Shown here: in pieces, positions 44,680 through 57,111 of the stretch
Layout: every line of letters begins with the position of its first letter
Numbering within the stretch: position 1 is the stretch's first letter
From: Zea mays
Lineage: Eukaryota > Streptophyta > Magnoliopsida > Poales > Poaceae
Length of the DNA stretch: 64,000 bases
Direction: 5' to 3'
NCBI RefSeq assembly: GCF_902167145.1
Contig: NC_050101.1
Coordinates: forward strand, 118,759,789 to 118,823,788
Made by a program: the position numbers and the translations under genes
Notes under the pieces: model-generated
Databases searched by the model: none
Seen by the model: the letters and a program-made list of their open reading frames with translations, nothing else
What the model was told of the DNA's origin: nothing

Positions 44680-47600
44680 ATGGGCAGTCTCCAGCAACAT
44701 CTCCGGCCCGGGACGGTGCTTCGTTTCGGGACTCTTGAGTTCATGTCCTTCGACGGCAGCTACGACATGATACTTCTTCCACCGCCGCGCGACGACGACA
44801 ATGGCGGCCGACAACCCGCCCGCCGGCGGCGGAATCGACGACATCTTCCCCGCGTGGTGGAAGAGCAACATTCGGGCTCGCACCGTCCTCTCCCCCGCCA
44901 ACGGAGGAGGAGGCGGGGCCATCAAGGCCAGGCGGGAGGCCGCGCTTCGTTGGCCGTCGAGCGAATCGACGCCCCCGACGCCCCGACGGAAGGCACGCCG
45001 GACGTCGACCTCGCGTTCAAGACGGAGGCAAGCGCCGTCCCCCCGCGACACGCTGACCCCGAACAAGAAGACGACGCCAGCGCGCTCGCGGAAAGCCTGC
45101 AGGACGTTGCCCTTGTACCTGAGACGACGGTGCAACCAGTCCCCGATGTGACTACGTCGCTCCTCGTCGACCAAAAGGTACCGACTAACTCCCATCTTGC
45201 GTCATTTCGACTCGGCCTCAACCCGCCAAACGACCTCGTTTTGGCGGGCGCTCTCATTGAGGCGAGTGCAACCCCACTGGGGTTTCGTATGCGGTCGCCT
45301 TGGGACCGGCTGACGGACGTCTCGACCTACGGGCCCTCTGGGTCCGAGGAAGATGACGATCCCAGCATCTGTTGGGATTTCTCCGGACTTGGCAACCCCA
45401 GTGCCATGCGGGACTTCATGACCGCATGTGACTACTGCCTATCCGACTGTTCCGATGGAAGCCGCAGCCTTGGCGACGAGAGCTGCGGCCCAAGCCGCGA
45501 ATGTTTCCACATCGAGCTAGGGGATCCCTCCGAAGGCAACCATCTCGGCATGCCGGAGGACGGTGATCTTCCTAGGCTGGTGCCTCGCGCCGACATCCCA
45601 CGGGAGCTAGCTGTGGTCCCCGCTCCGGCGGGGGGTTACGACCCACAACTCGAGCAAGTCCGCGAGGCGCAGGCCAGGCTCAACGAGGGAACAGGAGCGC
45701 TTGAGCCGATCCGTCGGGACGTCGGGCAGGTATGGGCGGGCCAACCCCTGGCCGGAGAAATACGTCACCTGCCCCAAGGTCTCCAGCACCGCGTCGCCAA
45801 CGATGCCAGGGTCAGGCCGCCGCCCGCATCCAGCGGGGTTGGTCAGAACCTGGCAGCCGCAGCGATGCTCCTCCGCGCGATGCCGGAGCCATCAACCACC
45901 GAGGGTCGGCGAATCCAGGGAGAGCTCAAGAATCTCCTGGAAGGCGCTGCGGCCCGACGGGCCGAGAGCACTGCCTCCCGAAGGCAAGGATATCCCTCGG
46001 AACCTCATGCCGCGACTTCCCGATTCATGTGGGAAGCCTCGGTCTACACCGGGCGCACGCGCAACACCGCGCCTGCGGCCCCGGGCCACCTCGGCAACGA
46101 GCACCATCGGCGCGACCGTCGGGCCCACCTCGACGAAAGGGTGCGCCGAGGCTACCACCCCAGGCGTGGGGGGCGCTACGACAGCGGGGAGGATCGGAGT
46201 CCCTCGCCCGAACCACCCGGTCCGCAGGCCTTCAGTCGGGCCATCCGACGGGCGCCATTCCCGACCCGGTTCCGACCCCCGACTACTATCACGAAGTACT
46301 TGGGGGAAACGAGACCGGAACTGTGGCTCGCGGACTACCGCCTTGCCTGCCAACTGGGTGGCACGGACGACGAAAACCTCATCATCCGTAACCTCCCCCT
46401 GTTCCTCTCCGACACTGCTCACGCCTGGTTGGAGCACCTGCCTCCGGGGCAGATCTCCAACTGGGACGACTTGGTCCAAGCCTTCGCTGGCAATTTCCAG
46501 GGCACATACGTGCGCCTCGGGAATTCCTGGGACCTTCGAAGCTGCCGGCAACTGCCGGGGGAGTCGCTCCGGGACTACATCCGGCGATTCTCGAAGCAGC
46601 GCACCGAGCTGCCCAACATCACCGACTCGGATGTCATCGGCGCGTTCCTCGCCGGCACCACATGCCGTGACCTGGTGAGCAAGCTGGGCCGCAAGACCCC
46701 CACCAGGGCGAGCGAGCTGATGGACATCGCCACCAAGTTCGCCTCTGGCCAGGAGGCGGTTGAGGCTATCTTCCGAAAGGACAAGCAGCCCCAGGGCCGC
46801 CCATCGGAAGAGGCTCCCGAGGCGTCTGCTCCGCGCGGCGCCAAGAAGAAAGGCAAGAAGAAGTCGCAATCGAAACGCGACGCCGCTGACGCGGACCTTG
46901 TCGCCGCCGCCGAGTACAAGAACCCTCGGAAGCCCCCCGGAGGTGCGAACCTCTTCGACAAGATGCTCAAGGAGCCGTGCCCCTACCATCAGGGGCCCGT
47001 CAAGCACACCCTCGAGGATTGCGTTATGCTTCGGCGTCACTTCCACAGGGCTGGGCCACCCGCTGAGGGTGGCAGGGCCCGCGACGACGACAAGAATGAA
47101 GATCACCCAGCAGGAGAGTTCCCCGAGGTCCGCGACTGCTTCATGATCTATGGAGGGCATGCGGCGAATGCCTCGGCTCGGCACCGCAAGCAAGAGCGCC
47201 GGGAGGTCTGCTCGGTGAAGGTGGCGGCGCCAGTCTACCTAGACTGGTCCGACAAGCCCATCACCTTCGACCAGGCCGACCACCCCGACCATGTGCCGAG
47301 CCCGGGGAAATACCCGCTCGTCGTCGACCCCGTTGTCGGCGATGTCAGGCTCACCAAGGTCCTGATGGATGGGGGCAGCTGCCTCAACATCATCTACGCC
47401 GAGACCCTCAAGCTCCTGCGCGTCGATTTGTCCTCCGTCCGAGCAGGCGCTGCGCCCTTCCACGGGATCATCCCTGGGAAGCGCGTCTAGCCCCTCGGGC
47501 GACTCGACCTCCCCGTCTGCTTCGGGACGCCCTCCAACTTCCGAAGGGAGACCCTGACGTTCGAGGTGGTCGTGTTCCGAGGAACCTACCACGCCGTATT

Positions 47601-47925
47601 AGGGAGGCCATGCTACGTGAAGTTCATGGCCGTCCCCAACTACACCTACCTGAAGCTCAAGATGCCGGGCCCCAACGGGGTCATCACCGTCGGCCCCACG
47701 TACAAACACGCGTTCGAATGCGACGTGGAGTGCATGGAGTACGCTGAGGCCCTCGCCGAGTCCGAGGCCCTCATCGCCGACTTGGAGAACCTCTCCAAGG
47801 AGGTGCCAGACGTGAAGCGCCATGCCGGCAACTTCGAGCCAGCGGAGACGGTTAAGGCCGTCCCTCTCGACCCCGGCGGCGACACCTCCAAGCAGGTCCG
47901 GATCGGTTCCGGGCTCGACCCCAAA
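44680..47925 (+). pseudogene. Element C gag-protease, one premature stop
   Basis: Starts MGSLQQHLRPGTVLRF at 44680. Gag domain from about 46295 (TRPELWLADYRLACQ) to 46780, basic stretch KKKGKKKSQSKR near 46845, zinc knuckle C-x2-H-x5-H-x4-C near 46978, and protease core VLMDGGSCLNIIYAETL near 47360. A TAG at 47488-47490 (CAG in A) interrupts the frame after the protease core; it then stays open to the conserved UAG at 47926. In Gypsy elements Gag packages the RNA and the protease cuts the polyprotein. The single private stop makes this nearly intact. Confidence 0.88.
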
Positions 47926-47928
47926 TAG
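47926..47928 (+). promoter_or_regulatory. In-frame UAG between gag-protease and pol (element C)
   Basis: Context AAA TAG GAA GCA GTG, at the same codon as in A and B. Pol continues in the same frame with no ATG for about 60 bases. Confidence 0.6.
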
Positions 47929-50900
47929 GAAGCAGTGCTCGTCGACTTTCTCCGCGCAAACTCCGACGTCTTTGCGTGGAGTCCCTCGGACATGCCCGGC
48001 ATACCGAGGGATGTCGCCGAGCACTCGCTGGATATTCGGGCCGGAGCCCGACCCGTCAGGCAGCCTCTGCGCCGATTCGACGAGGAAAAGCGCAGAGTGA
48101 TTGGCGAAGAGATCCACAAGCTAATGGCAGCAGGGTTCATCAAAGAGGTATTCCATCCCGAATGGCTTGCCAACCCTGTGCTTGTGAGGAAGAAAGGGGG
48201 GAAATGGCGGATGTGTGTAGACTACACTGGTCTCAACAAAGCATGTCCGAAGGTTCCCTACCCTCTGCCTCGCATCGACCAAATCGTGGATTCCACCGCT
48301 GGGTGCGAAACCCTATCCTTCCTCGATGCCTACTCAGGGTATCACCAGATCCGGATGAAAGAGTCCGACCAGCTCGCGACTTCTTTCATCACGCCGTTCG
48401 GCATGTACTGCTATGTCACCATGCCGTTCGGTTTGAGGAATGCGGGCGCGACGTACCAGCGGTGCATGAACCATGTGTTCGGCGAACACATCGGTCGCAC
48501 AGTCGAGGCCTACGTCGATGACGTCGTAGTCAAGACAAGGAAGGCTTCCGACCTCCTCTCCGACCTTGAAGTGACATTCCGATGTCTCAAGGCGAAAGGA
48601 GTCAAGCTCAATCCTGAGAAGTGTGTCTTCGGGGTGCCCCGAGGCATGCTCCTAGGGTTCATCGTCTCCGAGCGAGGCATTGAAGCCAACCCGGAGAAGA
48701 TCGCGGCCATCACCAGCATGGGACCCATCAAGGACTTAAAAGGTGTACAGAGGGTCATGGGATGCCTCGCGGCCCTGAGCCGCTTCATCTCACGCCTCGG
48801 CGAAAGAGGTCTGCCCCTGTACCGCCTCTTAAGGAAGGCCGAGTGTTTCGCTTGGACCCCTGAGGCCGAGGAAGCCCTCGGCAACCTGAAGGCGCTCCTT
48901 ACAAAGGCGCATGTCTTGGTGCCCCCGGCGGATGGAGAAGCCCTCTTGGTCTACGTCGCCGCGACCACTCAGGTGGTTAGCGCCGCGATTGTAGTCGAGA
49001 GGCAAGAGGAAGGGCATGCATTGCCCGTTCAGAGGCCGGTCTACTTCGTCAGCGAAGTGCTGTCCGAGACCAAGATCCGCTACCCACAAGTTCAAAAGCT
49101 GCTGTATGCTGTGATCCTGACAAGGCGGAAGCTGCGACACTACTTCGAGTCTCATCCGGTAACTGTGGTGTCGTCCTTCCCCCTGGGGGAGATCATCCAG
49201 TGCCGAGAGGCCTCGGGCAGGATCGCAAAGTGGGCGGTGGAAATCATGGGCGAAACGATCTCGTTCGCCCCTCGGAAGGCCATCAAGTCCCAGGTGTTGG
49301 CGGACTTCGTGGCCGAATGGGTCGACACCCAGTTGCCGACGACTCCGATCCAACCGGAGCTCTGGACCATGTTTTTCGACGGGTCACTGATGAAGACAGG
49401 AGCCGGCGCGGGCCTGCTCTTCATCTCGCCCCTCGGAAAGCACTTGCGCTACGTGCTGCGCCTCCATTTCCCGGCGTCCAACAATGTGGCCGAGTACGAA
49501 GCTCTGGTCAACGGGTTGCGGATCGCCATCGAGCTAGGGGTCAGACGCCTCGACGCCCGCGGTGATTCGCAGCTCGTCATCGACCAAGTCATGAAGAACT
49601 CCCACTGCCGCGACCCGAAGATGGAGGCCTACTGCGACGAGGTTCGGCGCCTGGAAGACAAGTTCTTCGGGCTCGAGCTCAACCACATCGCTCGGCGCTA
49701 CAACGAAACTGCAGACGAGCTGGCTAAAATAGCCTCGGGGCGAACTACGGTCCCCCCGGACGTCTTCTCCCGGGATCTGCATCAACCCTCCGTCAAGATC
49801 GACGACGCGCCCGAGCCCGAGGTACCCTCGGCTCAGCCCGAGGCACCCTCGGCTCAGCCCGAGGCACCCTCGGCACAGCCCGAGGTACCCTTGGCCCCCG
49901 AGGGCGAGGCACTGGACGTCGAGGAAGAGCAGAGCGGGGCCACGCCAGATCGGGATTGGCAGGCCCCGTACCTGCAATATCTCCGTCGAGGAGAGCTACC
50001 CCTCGGCCAAGTCGAGGCTCGGCGGGTAGCGCGACGCGCCAAGTCATTCGTCTTGCTGGGCGATGAAGAGGAGCTCTACCATCGCAGCCCCTCGGGCATC
50101 CTTCAGCGATGCATCTCCATCGCCGAAGGTCGGGAATTGCTGCAAGAAATACACTCGGGGGCTTGCGGCCACCACGCAGCGCCCCGAGCCCTTGTCGGGA
50201 ATGCTTTCCGACAAGGCTTCTACTGGCCAACGGCGGTGGCTGACGCCACTAGAATTGTCCGCACCTGCGAAGGGTGCCAATTCTATGCGAAGCGGACCCA
50301 CCTGCCCGCTCAGGCTCTGCAGACAATACCCATCACCTGGCCCTTCGCTGTATGGGGTCTGGACCTCGTCAGTCCCTTGCAGAAGGCGCCCGGGGGCTAC
50401 ACGCACCTGCTGGTCGCCATCGACAAATTCTCCAAGTGGATCGAGGTCCGACCTCTGAACAGCATCAGGTCCGAGCAGGCGGTGGCGTTCTTCACCAACA
50501 TCATCCATCGCTTCGGGGTCCCGAACTCCATCATCACCGACAACGGCACCCAGTTCACCGGCAAAAAATTCTTGGATTTTTGCGAGGATCACCATATCCG
50601 GGTGGACTGGGCCGCCGTGGCTCATCCCATGTCGAATGGGCAAGTAGAGCGTGCCAACGGCATGATTCTACAAGGGCTCAAGCCTCGGATCTACAACGAC
50701 CTCAACAAGTTCGGCAAGCGATGGATGAAGGAACTCCCCTCGGTGGTCTAGAGCCTAAGGACGACGCCGAGTCGCGCCACAGGTTTCACGCCGTTTTTCC
50801 TGGTCTACGGGGCTGAAGCCATCTTGCCCACTGACCTGGAATACGACTCCCCGAGGATGAGGGCCTACACCGATCAAAGCAACCAAGCTAGCCGAGAGGA

Positions 50901-51198
50901 ATCGCTGGACCAGCTGGAGGAGGCTCGGGACAGGGCCTTACTGCACTCGGCGCGGTACCAGCAGTCCCTGCGACGCTACCACGCCCGAGGGGTCCGATCC
51001 CGAGACCTCCAGGTGGGCGATCTGGTGCTTCGGCTGCGGCAAGACGCCCGAGGGAGGCACAAGCTCACGCCCCCCTGGGAAGGGCCATTCGTCATCGCCA
51101 AAGTTCTGAAGCCCGGAACATACAAGCTGGCCAACAATCAAGGCGAGATCTACGACAACGCTTGGAACATCAAACAGCTACGTCGCTTCTACCCTTAA
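47929..51198 (+). pseudogene. Element C pol (RT, RNase H, aRNase H, integrase), one premature stop
   Basis: RT with KGGKWRMCVDYTGLNKACPK (48200) and the YVDD motif (near 48515); the usual Gypsy RNase H (48950-49260); archaeal-type RNase H with FFDGSL (near 49375), AEYEAL, RGDSQLVI and NETADELAK, all four acidic residues present; a short PSAQPEA repeat linker (49818-49900); integrase with HH and CEGC zinc ligands and Asp-Asp-Glu in GLDLV, ITDNGTQF and NGQVERANG. A TAG at 50749-50751 stands where A has TGG, after the catalytic core; the frame then continues to 51198. Pol copies the RNA and inserts the DNA. Otherwise intact by eye. Confidence 0.9.
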
Positions 51199-54100
51199 GA
51201 TGTTTTCAAGTTGTTCATATACCTCGCACCTACGCAAGTTTAGTCGTCAAGGAAGGGTCGGCCTAGCCTCGGCAAAGCCCGACCCTCCCTCGGGGGCTAA
51301 AAGGGGGGAGACCCCCTCTGCGTTGAATTTTTTCCTCGAAAAAGGATCTCTTTTTAGCAGGATTTCTTTCGTGCTGCTTGACTACTTCGGAAAGCGGATC
51401 CTGGAAACGACGGAGTACACGTAAGCAGCCAAGGCTGACCGAGCCGAGGGACTCCTACGCCTCCGGGATACGGATACCTCACTCATCACCTTCTGCGATA
51501 AGTAACTCGCGCTCGGATAAAGCGACTCCGTGGACTGAACAAGTCTTCACGTTCGGAAGCTCTCCTGCCGAAGCAGTCCTTCAAGCTTTCTCGACTAAGT
51601 CGGGAACAGGGCCTCATGAACGGGTGAAAGTACGCGTAAACGGCAAGGCCGACCGAGCCGAGGGATTCCCACGCCTCTGGGATACGGATACCTCACTCGT
51701 CCCTTCCGCGAGAAGCAACTCTCGCTCACACAAACATCCCTGTTACCGATAGAGTCCAGATGCTCGAAACAAGAGGAAAAAAGACGCAGCTTCGCAAGCG
51801 CGGCGAGGGTGTGTTTTTTCCGGCCTCGGCGGCCGCAGAAGGCACACGCTACAAGACGATCTGATCCTGCAGGCTCGGGTCTTCACGCCGAAGGGAGCCA
51901 TAGCACCCTCGGCATCGACGACGTCTTCAGCAAAGTCCGACCTAGCCTCGGACAGCGACGCGGTCCAAGGACTCCTCCGGGAATCCGGCCCGAGCAGGCG
52001 GCTCGGCCGGTTACCCCTGGGGCCTCGGCCAACCGGCTTCCAAGGGCGCCGGCCCGACCCGAGGCCTCGGCTGATCGACTTTGGCGTCGGCTCCACTGAC
52101 GGACAACACGACTAGGCTCCGGCCAACCAGGTTCCCATTCTCGAGCCGACTCCGCCTCTGTTCATACTGATATCGCTACCCCTGGCCTCGGCCCATCGAA
52201 GGGCGGCCGAGGGGTCTCTTTAACTAAGCTAGAGGAGCCCCAGACAACAAGGCCGATCGGGCCGAGGGATTCCTACGCCTCCGGGATACGGATACCTCAC
52301 TCGTCACCTTGACACGGGGCGACTCATGCTTGGTAAAGCGGTTCAGATAATCAACAGGCGAGACTTAGTGCTCGAAAATGAGGAAAAAACACGGCTCCGT
52401 GCCGAAATTACGTACATGTTCAGGCCCCGACAGCCACAATGAACAAAAAACACTGGCATTCGAAGTGCCATTACAAACGGAACTCCGGTTCCCCCTCCGC
52501 AGGTACGAACAACCCCACTCCGAGGGGGAAGGCCTGCGGAGCAACAGAAGACCGACGGGTGGCCCGCCGCCGCCCATCCTGACTACGGCGACAGTGGGCC
52601 GGCGCTGCTGCTATCTTGCCCTCACCCTCGCCGACGCTCGAGGGGCGAGGACAAGCACGCCGGCACGGTGGCCCGGGGCGCGGGTGGTGGCAGTGATCCC
52701 GTCGGCGACGGGGACTTCTCGAGCCGCTTCCGCCTCGGCGCCGATGGCAGGGGACACCAGCCCCCCGACAGATCCCCACTCAAATCCTCCCAGACGAGTG
52801 GGGCACCGGCCTCTGCGCGAGGGCGCCGTCCCAGTGCAAAAGCAGGACCACCCCAGAACACGAACGCCGCCCTAACAGCGCGCGGCATCGTGGGCGGTCC
52901 TCCCGTGCACACGGCGCGACGGTCGCCCTCCGGCAGGAGGGGCCGCCGGAAGCCCGGCCGACGACTCCGACACGCTGGAGGTGACGACGCCCGCCGTCGA
53001 TCAGCCCCACGCTGTCTAAGTCCGCGCCGTCCGCAGGGCCAGCGAGCGCCTCCACCCCCAAACGCCGCGGAAAAGGGTGACCCGCGGACCCGCGCGGAAG
53101 GAAGAGCGCCGGCTCAGCGTGGCCCCCACCCCAGCGAGGATGATGAACATCCTTGAAGCTGAGGGTGGGACCAAGATCGCAGCCCGGCTTGCTCTTCCCC
53201 ACCCAGAAACTGGTGGTCACCATCCTGGGTGATCGCCGGCGTAGGGGTGCGGCCGGGCCGGCTGATGAAAATTCTTGAAGCCGAACGATGGCTGAGAGGT
53301 ACCAACTCCCATGGAGTTGCGTCCCTCCAACGAGGAGGCGGAAAGGCGGCGGATACCCCCCATCCGGGGGCTTGGAAGATGGAAAGACACGACGCATAAG
53401 GGAGGAAGAAGGCGTGGTTGCCTTCCGAAAGGAGTCTCCCTCCTTTTAAAGGCAACTCTCCCTACGTGCGCCCCCAGACGCCGCGGGCTGAGTCTTCTCC
53501 AACACGCTCCAAGGCCCTCCCCTGCGACTCGGGGGCTGGGTCCCGCATGTCATGCAAACCGGCTTAGGGCAGAAGAAGCCAAACCGCCGCGCGTGGTGCG
53601 CACGACCGTCCAGCGGTTACAAGCGACCCCCCACTTTTGCCCAGACCAACGGGCGGAAGGGACAGGCAGCCATGCAGGCGGCATGCAACGCCGACAGTTG
53701 GACGCGCTTCTCCGACTTCTGACACGCCAGCTTGGAAGCCCAGGCCCACGCGTCAAGCAACCGGCGCGCCAGTTGTTGCATGCAAGCAACCGCACCGCCA
53801 CTTGTGCCACCGTCGCGCCTCTTCGGTTGTGGAGCCTATGCCGTGACTTGAGACGACCCAGCGCACGACCCAACAGCGCCAGCCTGGCGCGTCGGTCAAA
53901 GCGACCGAAAGTGGGCCGGCAGTAATGGCGGTGGCAGGCGGGCGGGCGCAGCAGTCACGTCGTCGGCCAGGCTCACGTCCCATCCTGGGACAGCGAGAGC
54001 CTCCTCTCACGGCGTGAAGACGGTGCACCCGTGACCCGTTCCTCGAACGGATCACGCACGCGCAACGGCCGCCCCGACAACCACTCGCCCCGTCGCATTA

Positions 54101-55249
54101 ACTCCGCGGCGGGACAGGCGGCGCCTCTGACGGGAGGAGCGCGCGACGCTTCGCCTTCGCCGTAATAACCGCGTCAGAAAAGGTACGCCACGTCGTTCGA
54201 TTTCGTATCCTTTTCCTTTTTCCTCTTTCTCTATCTCTTGCAACTGGGACCGGGAAAGGGGGATACCCCGAAAAGGATCCTTCTCCGCGAAGGAACCGGG
54301 CTCCGAGCCCCCCCTACTGATCAGGGGTTCGAAGGCTGGCCCTCCGAAGGGTTCAACAGTCGCCTCAGATCGCGTGGGCCCGACACCCACTACTGGTCAG
54401 GGGTTCGAAGGCCAGCCCCCCGAAGGGTTCCATGGCCGCCTCAGGCTACTCGGGCTCCGCGCCCATTACTGATCAGGGGTTCGAAGGCTGGCCCCCGAAG
54501 GGTTCACAGTCGCCTCAGACACCGAGCGAGGGATGACCAGGGGTACGTTCGATACATAACCGAGGCTCGGGCTGCGCTCCCGAGGTACCCTAGGACATTT
54601 CCGAGACCAGCGGGAACGATCTTGTAACGGAATCCCATCGGAGGGAGGCATCGAGCCCTCGGACCCCGTCGCCAGGGGACCGGGTCCGGCAAATCACCCG
54701 CAGGTACTTTTGGGCGTGCCTCTGGGCCCCTAGCCGACCCCCAACGAACGGGGCACGGACGTCCACTCGGATTACCCGCTTGCAGCTCACCGGAGACACC
54801 ATGTTCGGTGCCCATCGAGGGTAACATGGCGCACTCCCCCCCTCCTTGCGGAAAGGTGACGTAGGGGCGTATGTAAAAAGTCGAGTCTGTCCCTGATCGT
54901 CCTCTCGCCCTGTGCAGAGGCTCGGGGGCTGCTCTCGCAAAAACCGGCTCCGGCCAACCCGTTGACAGCGTCAACATACCAGCCCGAGAGCTTAGGCCCC
55001 GACCGTGCACCCGGGCTACGACCAGTTCGCATGAGGGAACGACCAGACCAGCCGAAGCATTACGCAAGGTATTAAGACCTCGAAGGAGTGTAACCACTCC
55101 TCTGAGGCCTCGGGGGCTACACCCGGCAGGTGCGCTCGCGCGCACCCACCGAAACAAAATACAACCGAGAAAGGCTGGTCCCCTTGCAAAAAAGTGCGAC
55201 GAAAGCCTCTAAGCGAGTGCTAACACTCCCTTCGAGGCTCGGGGGCTAC
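51199..55249 (+). other. Element C long 3' region between pol and LTR
   Basis: 4.05 kb without a recognised structural gene. Contains three copies of a 58-63-bp motif with CTCCGGGATACGGATACCTC (51431, 51643, 52244), the ~73-bp triplet (54314-54520), and antisense frames shared with A. It ends in the purine tract AGGCTCGGGGGCTAC (55235-55249). Confidence 0.78.
52780..53397 (-). other. Antisense ORF in element C, conserved in element A
   Basis: 205 codons, opposite to the element. It shares SFKDVHHPRWGGG, CAREDRPRCRALLGRRSC and the terminal VPHSSGRI with the frame at 13205-13861 of A. No known domain. It could be a real accessory gene or a by-product of GC-rich sequence. Confidence 0.35.
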
Positions 55250-57106
55250 TGTCGGGGACCATAATTAGGGGTACCCTCAAGACGCCTAATTCTCAGCTGG
55301 TAACCCCCATCAGCATAAAGCTGCAAAGGCCTGATGGGTACGATTAAGTCAAGGATCAGTCCACACGAGTGACTCGATCACGCTTCACCCGAGCCTAGCC
55401 TCGGCCGAGGGCAGCCGACCTCGAGAGACTTCCGTCTCGCCCGAGGCCCCCCTTTTTACGGCGGACACATCACCGGCTCGCCCGAGGCCTTGGCTTCGCT
55501 CAGAAGCAACCTTGACTAAATCGCCACACCGACTGACCAAATTGCAGGGGCATTTAACGCAAAGGTGGCCTGACACCTTTATCCTGACACGCGCCCCCCC
55601 GGCAGAGCCGAAGTGACCGCCGTCACTCCACCGCTCCTCTGACCAGTCTGACAGAAGGACAGCGCCACCTGCGCCACTCCGACTGCGGTGCCGCTCGACA
55701 GAGTGAGTCTGACAGGCAGTCAGGCCTTGCCAAAGGCGCCACGGCGAACTCCGCACCGCCCGACCCCAGGGCTCGGACTCGGGCTAAGACCCGGAAGACG
55801 GCGAACTCCGCTCCGCCCGACCCCAAGGCTCGGACTCGGGCTAAGACCCGGAAGACGGCGAACTCCGCTCCGCCCGACCCCAGGGCTCGGACTCGGGCTA
55901 AGACCCGGAAGACGGCGAACTCCGCTCCGCCCGACCCTAGGGCTCGGACTCGGGCTAAGACCCGGAAGACGGCGAACTCCGCTCCGCCCGACCCCAGGGC
56001 TCGGACTCGGGCTAAGACCCGGAAGACGGCGAACTCCGCTCCGCCCGACCCCAGGGCTCGGACTCGGGCTAAGACCCGGAAGACGGCGAACTCCGCTCCG
56101 CCCGACCCCAGGGCTCGGACTCGGGCTAAGACCCGGAAGACGGCGAACTCCGCTCCGCCCGACCCCAGTGCTCGGACTCGGGCTAAGACCCGGAAGACGG
56201 CGAACTCCGCTCCGCCCGACCCCAGGGCTCGGACTCTGGCTAAGACCCGGAAGACGACGAAACTCCGCCTCGCCCGACCCCAGGGCTCGGACTCCGCCCT
56301 GGCCTCGGCCGAACGACTTCCGCCTCGCCCGACCCCATGGCTTGGGCTCGGCCTCGGCAACAGAAGACAGACTCAACCTCGGCTTCGGAGGAGCCCCCAC
56401 GTCACCCTGCCTAGGGCACAGACTCGCCACGTCAACAGGGAGCGCCATCATCATCCTACCCCGAATCGACTCGGGTCACGGAGAACAAGACCGGCATCCC
56501 ATCCGGCCAGCTCTGCCGGATGGGCAATGATGGCGCTCCACCAGCTCTGTGACGACGGCGGCCCCCAGCTCTCTTACGGAAGCAGGACGACGTCAGCAGG
56601 GACTTGACCGCTCCAACAGCTGTCCCTCCGCCAGGCTCCGTCGCACCTCCGACAGCCACGACATCACGCCAGCAAGGTGCCAAGATCTCTCCGGCTGCCA
56701 CATTGGCATGTACCTAGGGCACTAGCTCTCTCTCCGCTAGACACGTAGCACTCTGCTACACCCCCCATTGTACACCTGGATCCTCTCCTTACGACTATAA
56801 AAGGGAGGACCAGGGCCTTCTTAGAGAAGGTTGGCCGCGCGGGATCGAGGACGGGACAGGCGCTCTCTTGGGGCCGCTCGCTTCCCTCACCCGCGTGGAC
56901 GTTTGTAACCCCCCTACTGCAAGCGCACCTGACCTGGGCGCGGGACGAACACGAAGGCCGCGGGACTTCCACCTCTCTCACGCTCGACTCCGGCCACCTC
57001 GCCTCTCCCCCCTTCGCGCTCGCCCACGCGCTCGACCCATCTGGGCTGGGGCACGCAGCACACTCACTCGTCGGCTTAGGGACCCCCCTGTCTCGAAACG
57101 CCGACA
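55250..57106 (+). repeat. Element C 3' LTR
   Basis: 1,857 bp, one 57-bp unit longer than the 5' LTR and otherwise almost identical. Tandem units at 55740-56240. Confidence 0.94.
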
Positions 57107-57111
57107 GAGCT
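57107..57111. repeat. Target-site duplication of element C (right)
   Basis: GAGCT, identical to 42815-42819. Confidence 0.95.

Larger units (their letters stand above)
42820..57106 (+). mobile_element. Element C: complete Tat-type Ty3/Gypsy retrotransposon
   Basis: 14,287 bp, transcribed left to right, inserted in the pol gene of element B. Same plan as A, with both LTRs, primer site, purine tract and TSD GAGCT. Apart from the shared UAG, gag-protease and pol have only one private stop each and no frameshift was seen. LTRs differ at under about 1% of sites by hand count, making it the youngest element of the nest. LTR sequence differs enough from A and B to suggest a separate subfamily. Confidence 0.94.

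Noticed and set aside
45892..47193. 433-codon minus-strand ORF inside element C gag
   Set aside because: Antisense to a well-supported gag-protease; equivalents in A are broken and no domain was recognised.
56664..57106. Apparent C-terminal extension of element B pol
   Set aside because: It is read-through into the LTR of element C; the true continuation is at 42814 and below.
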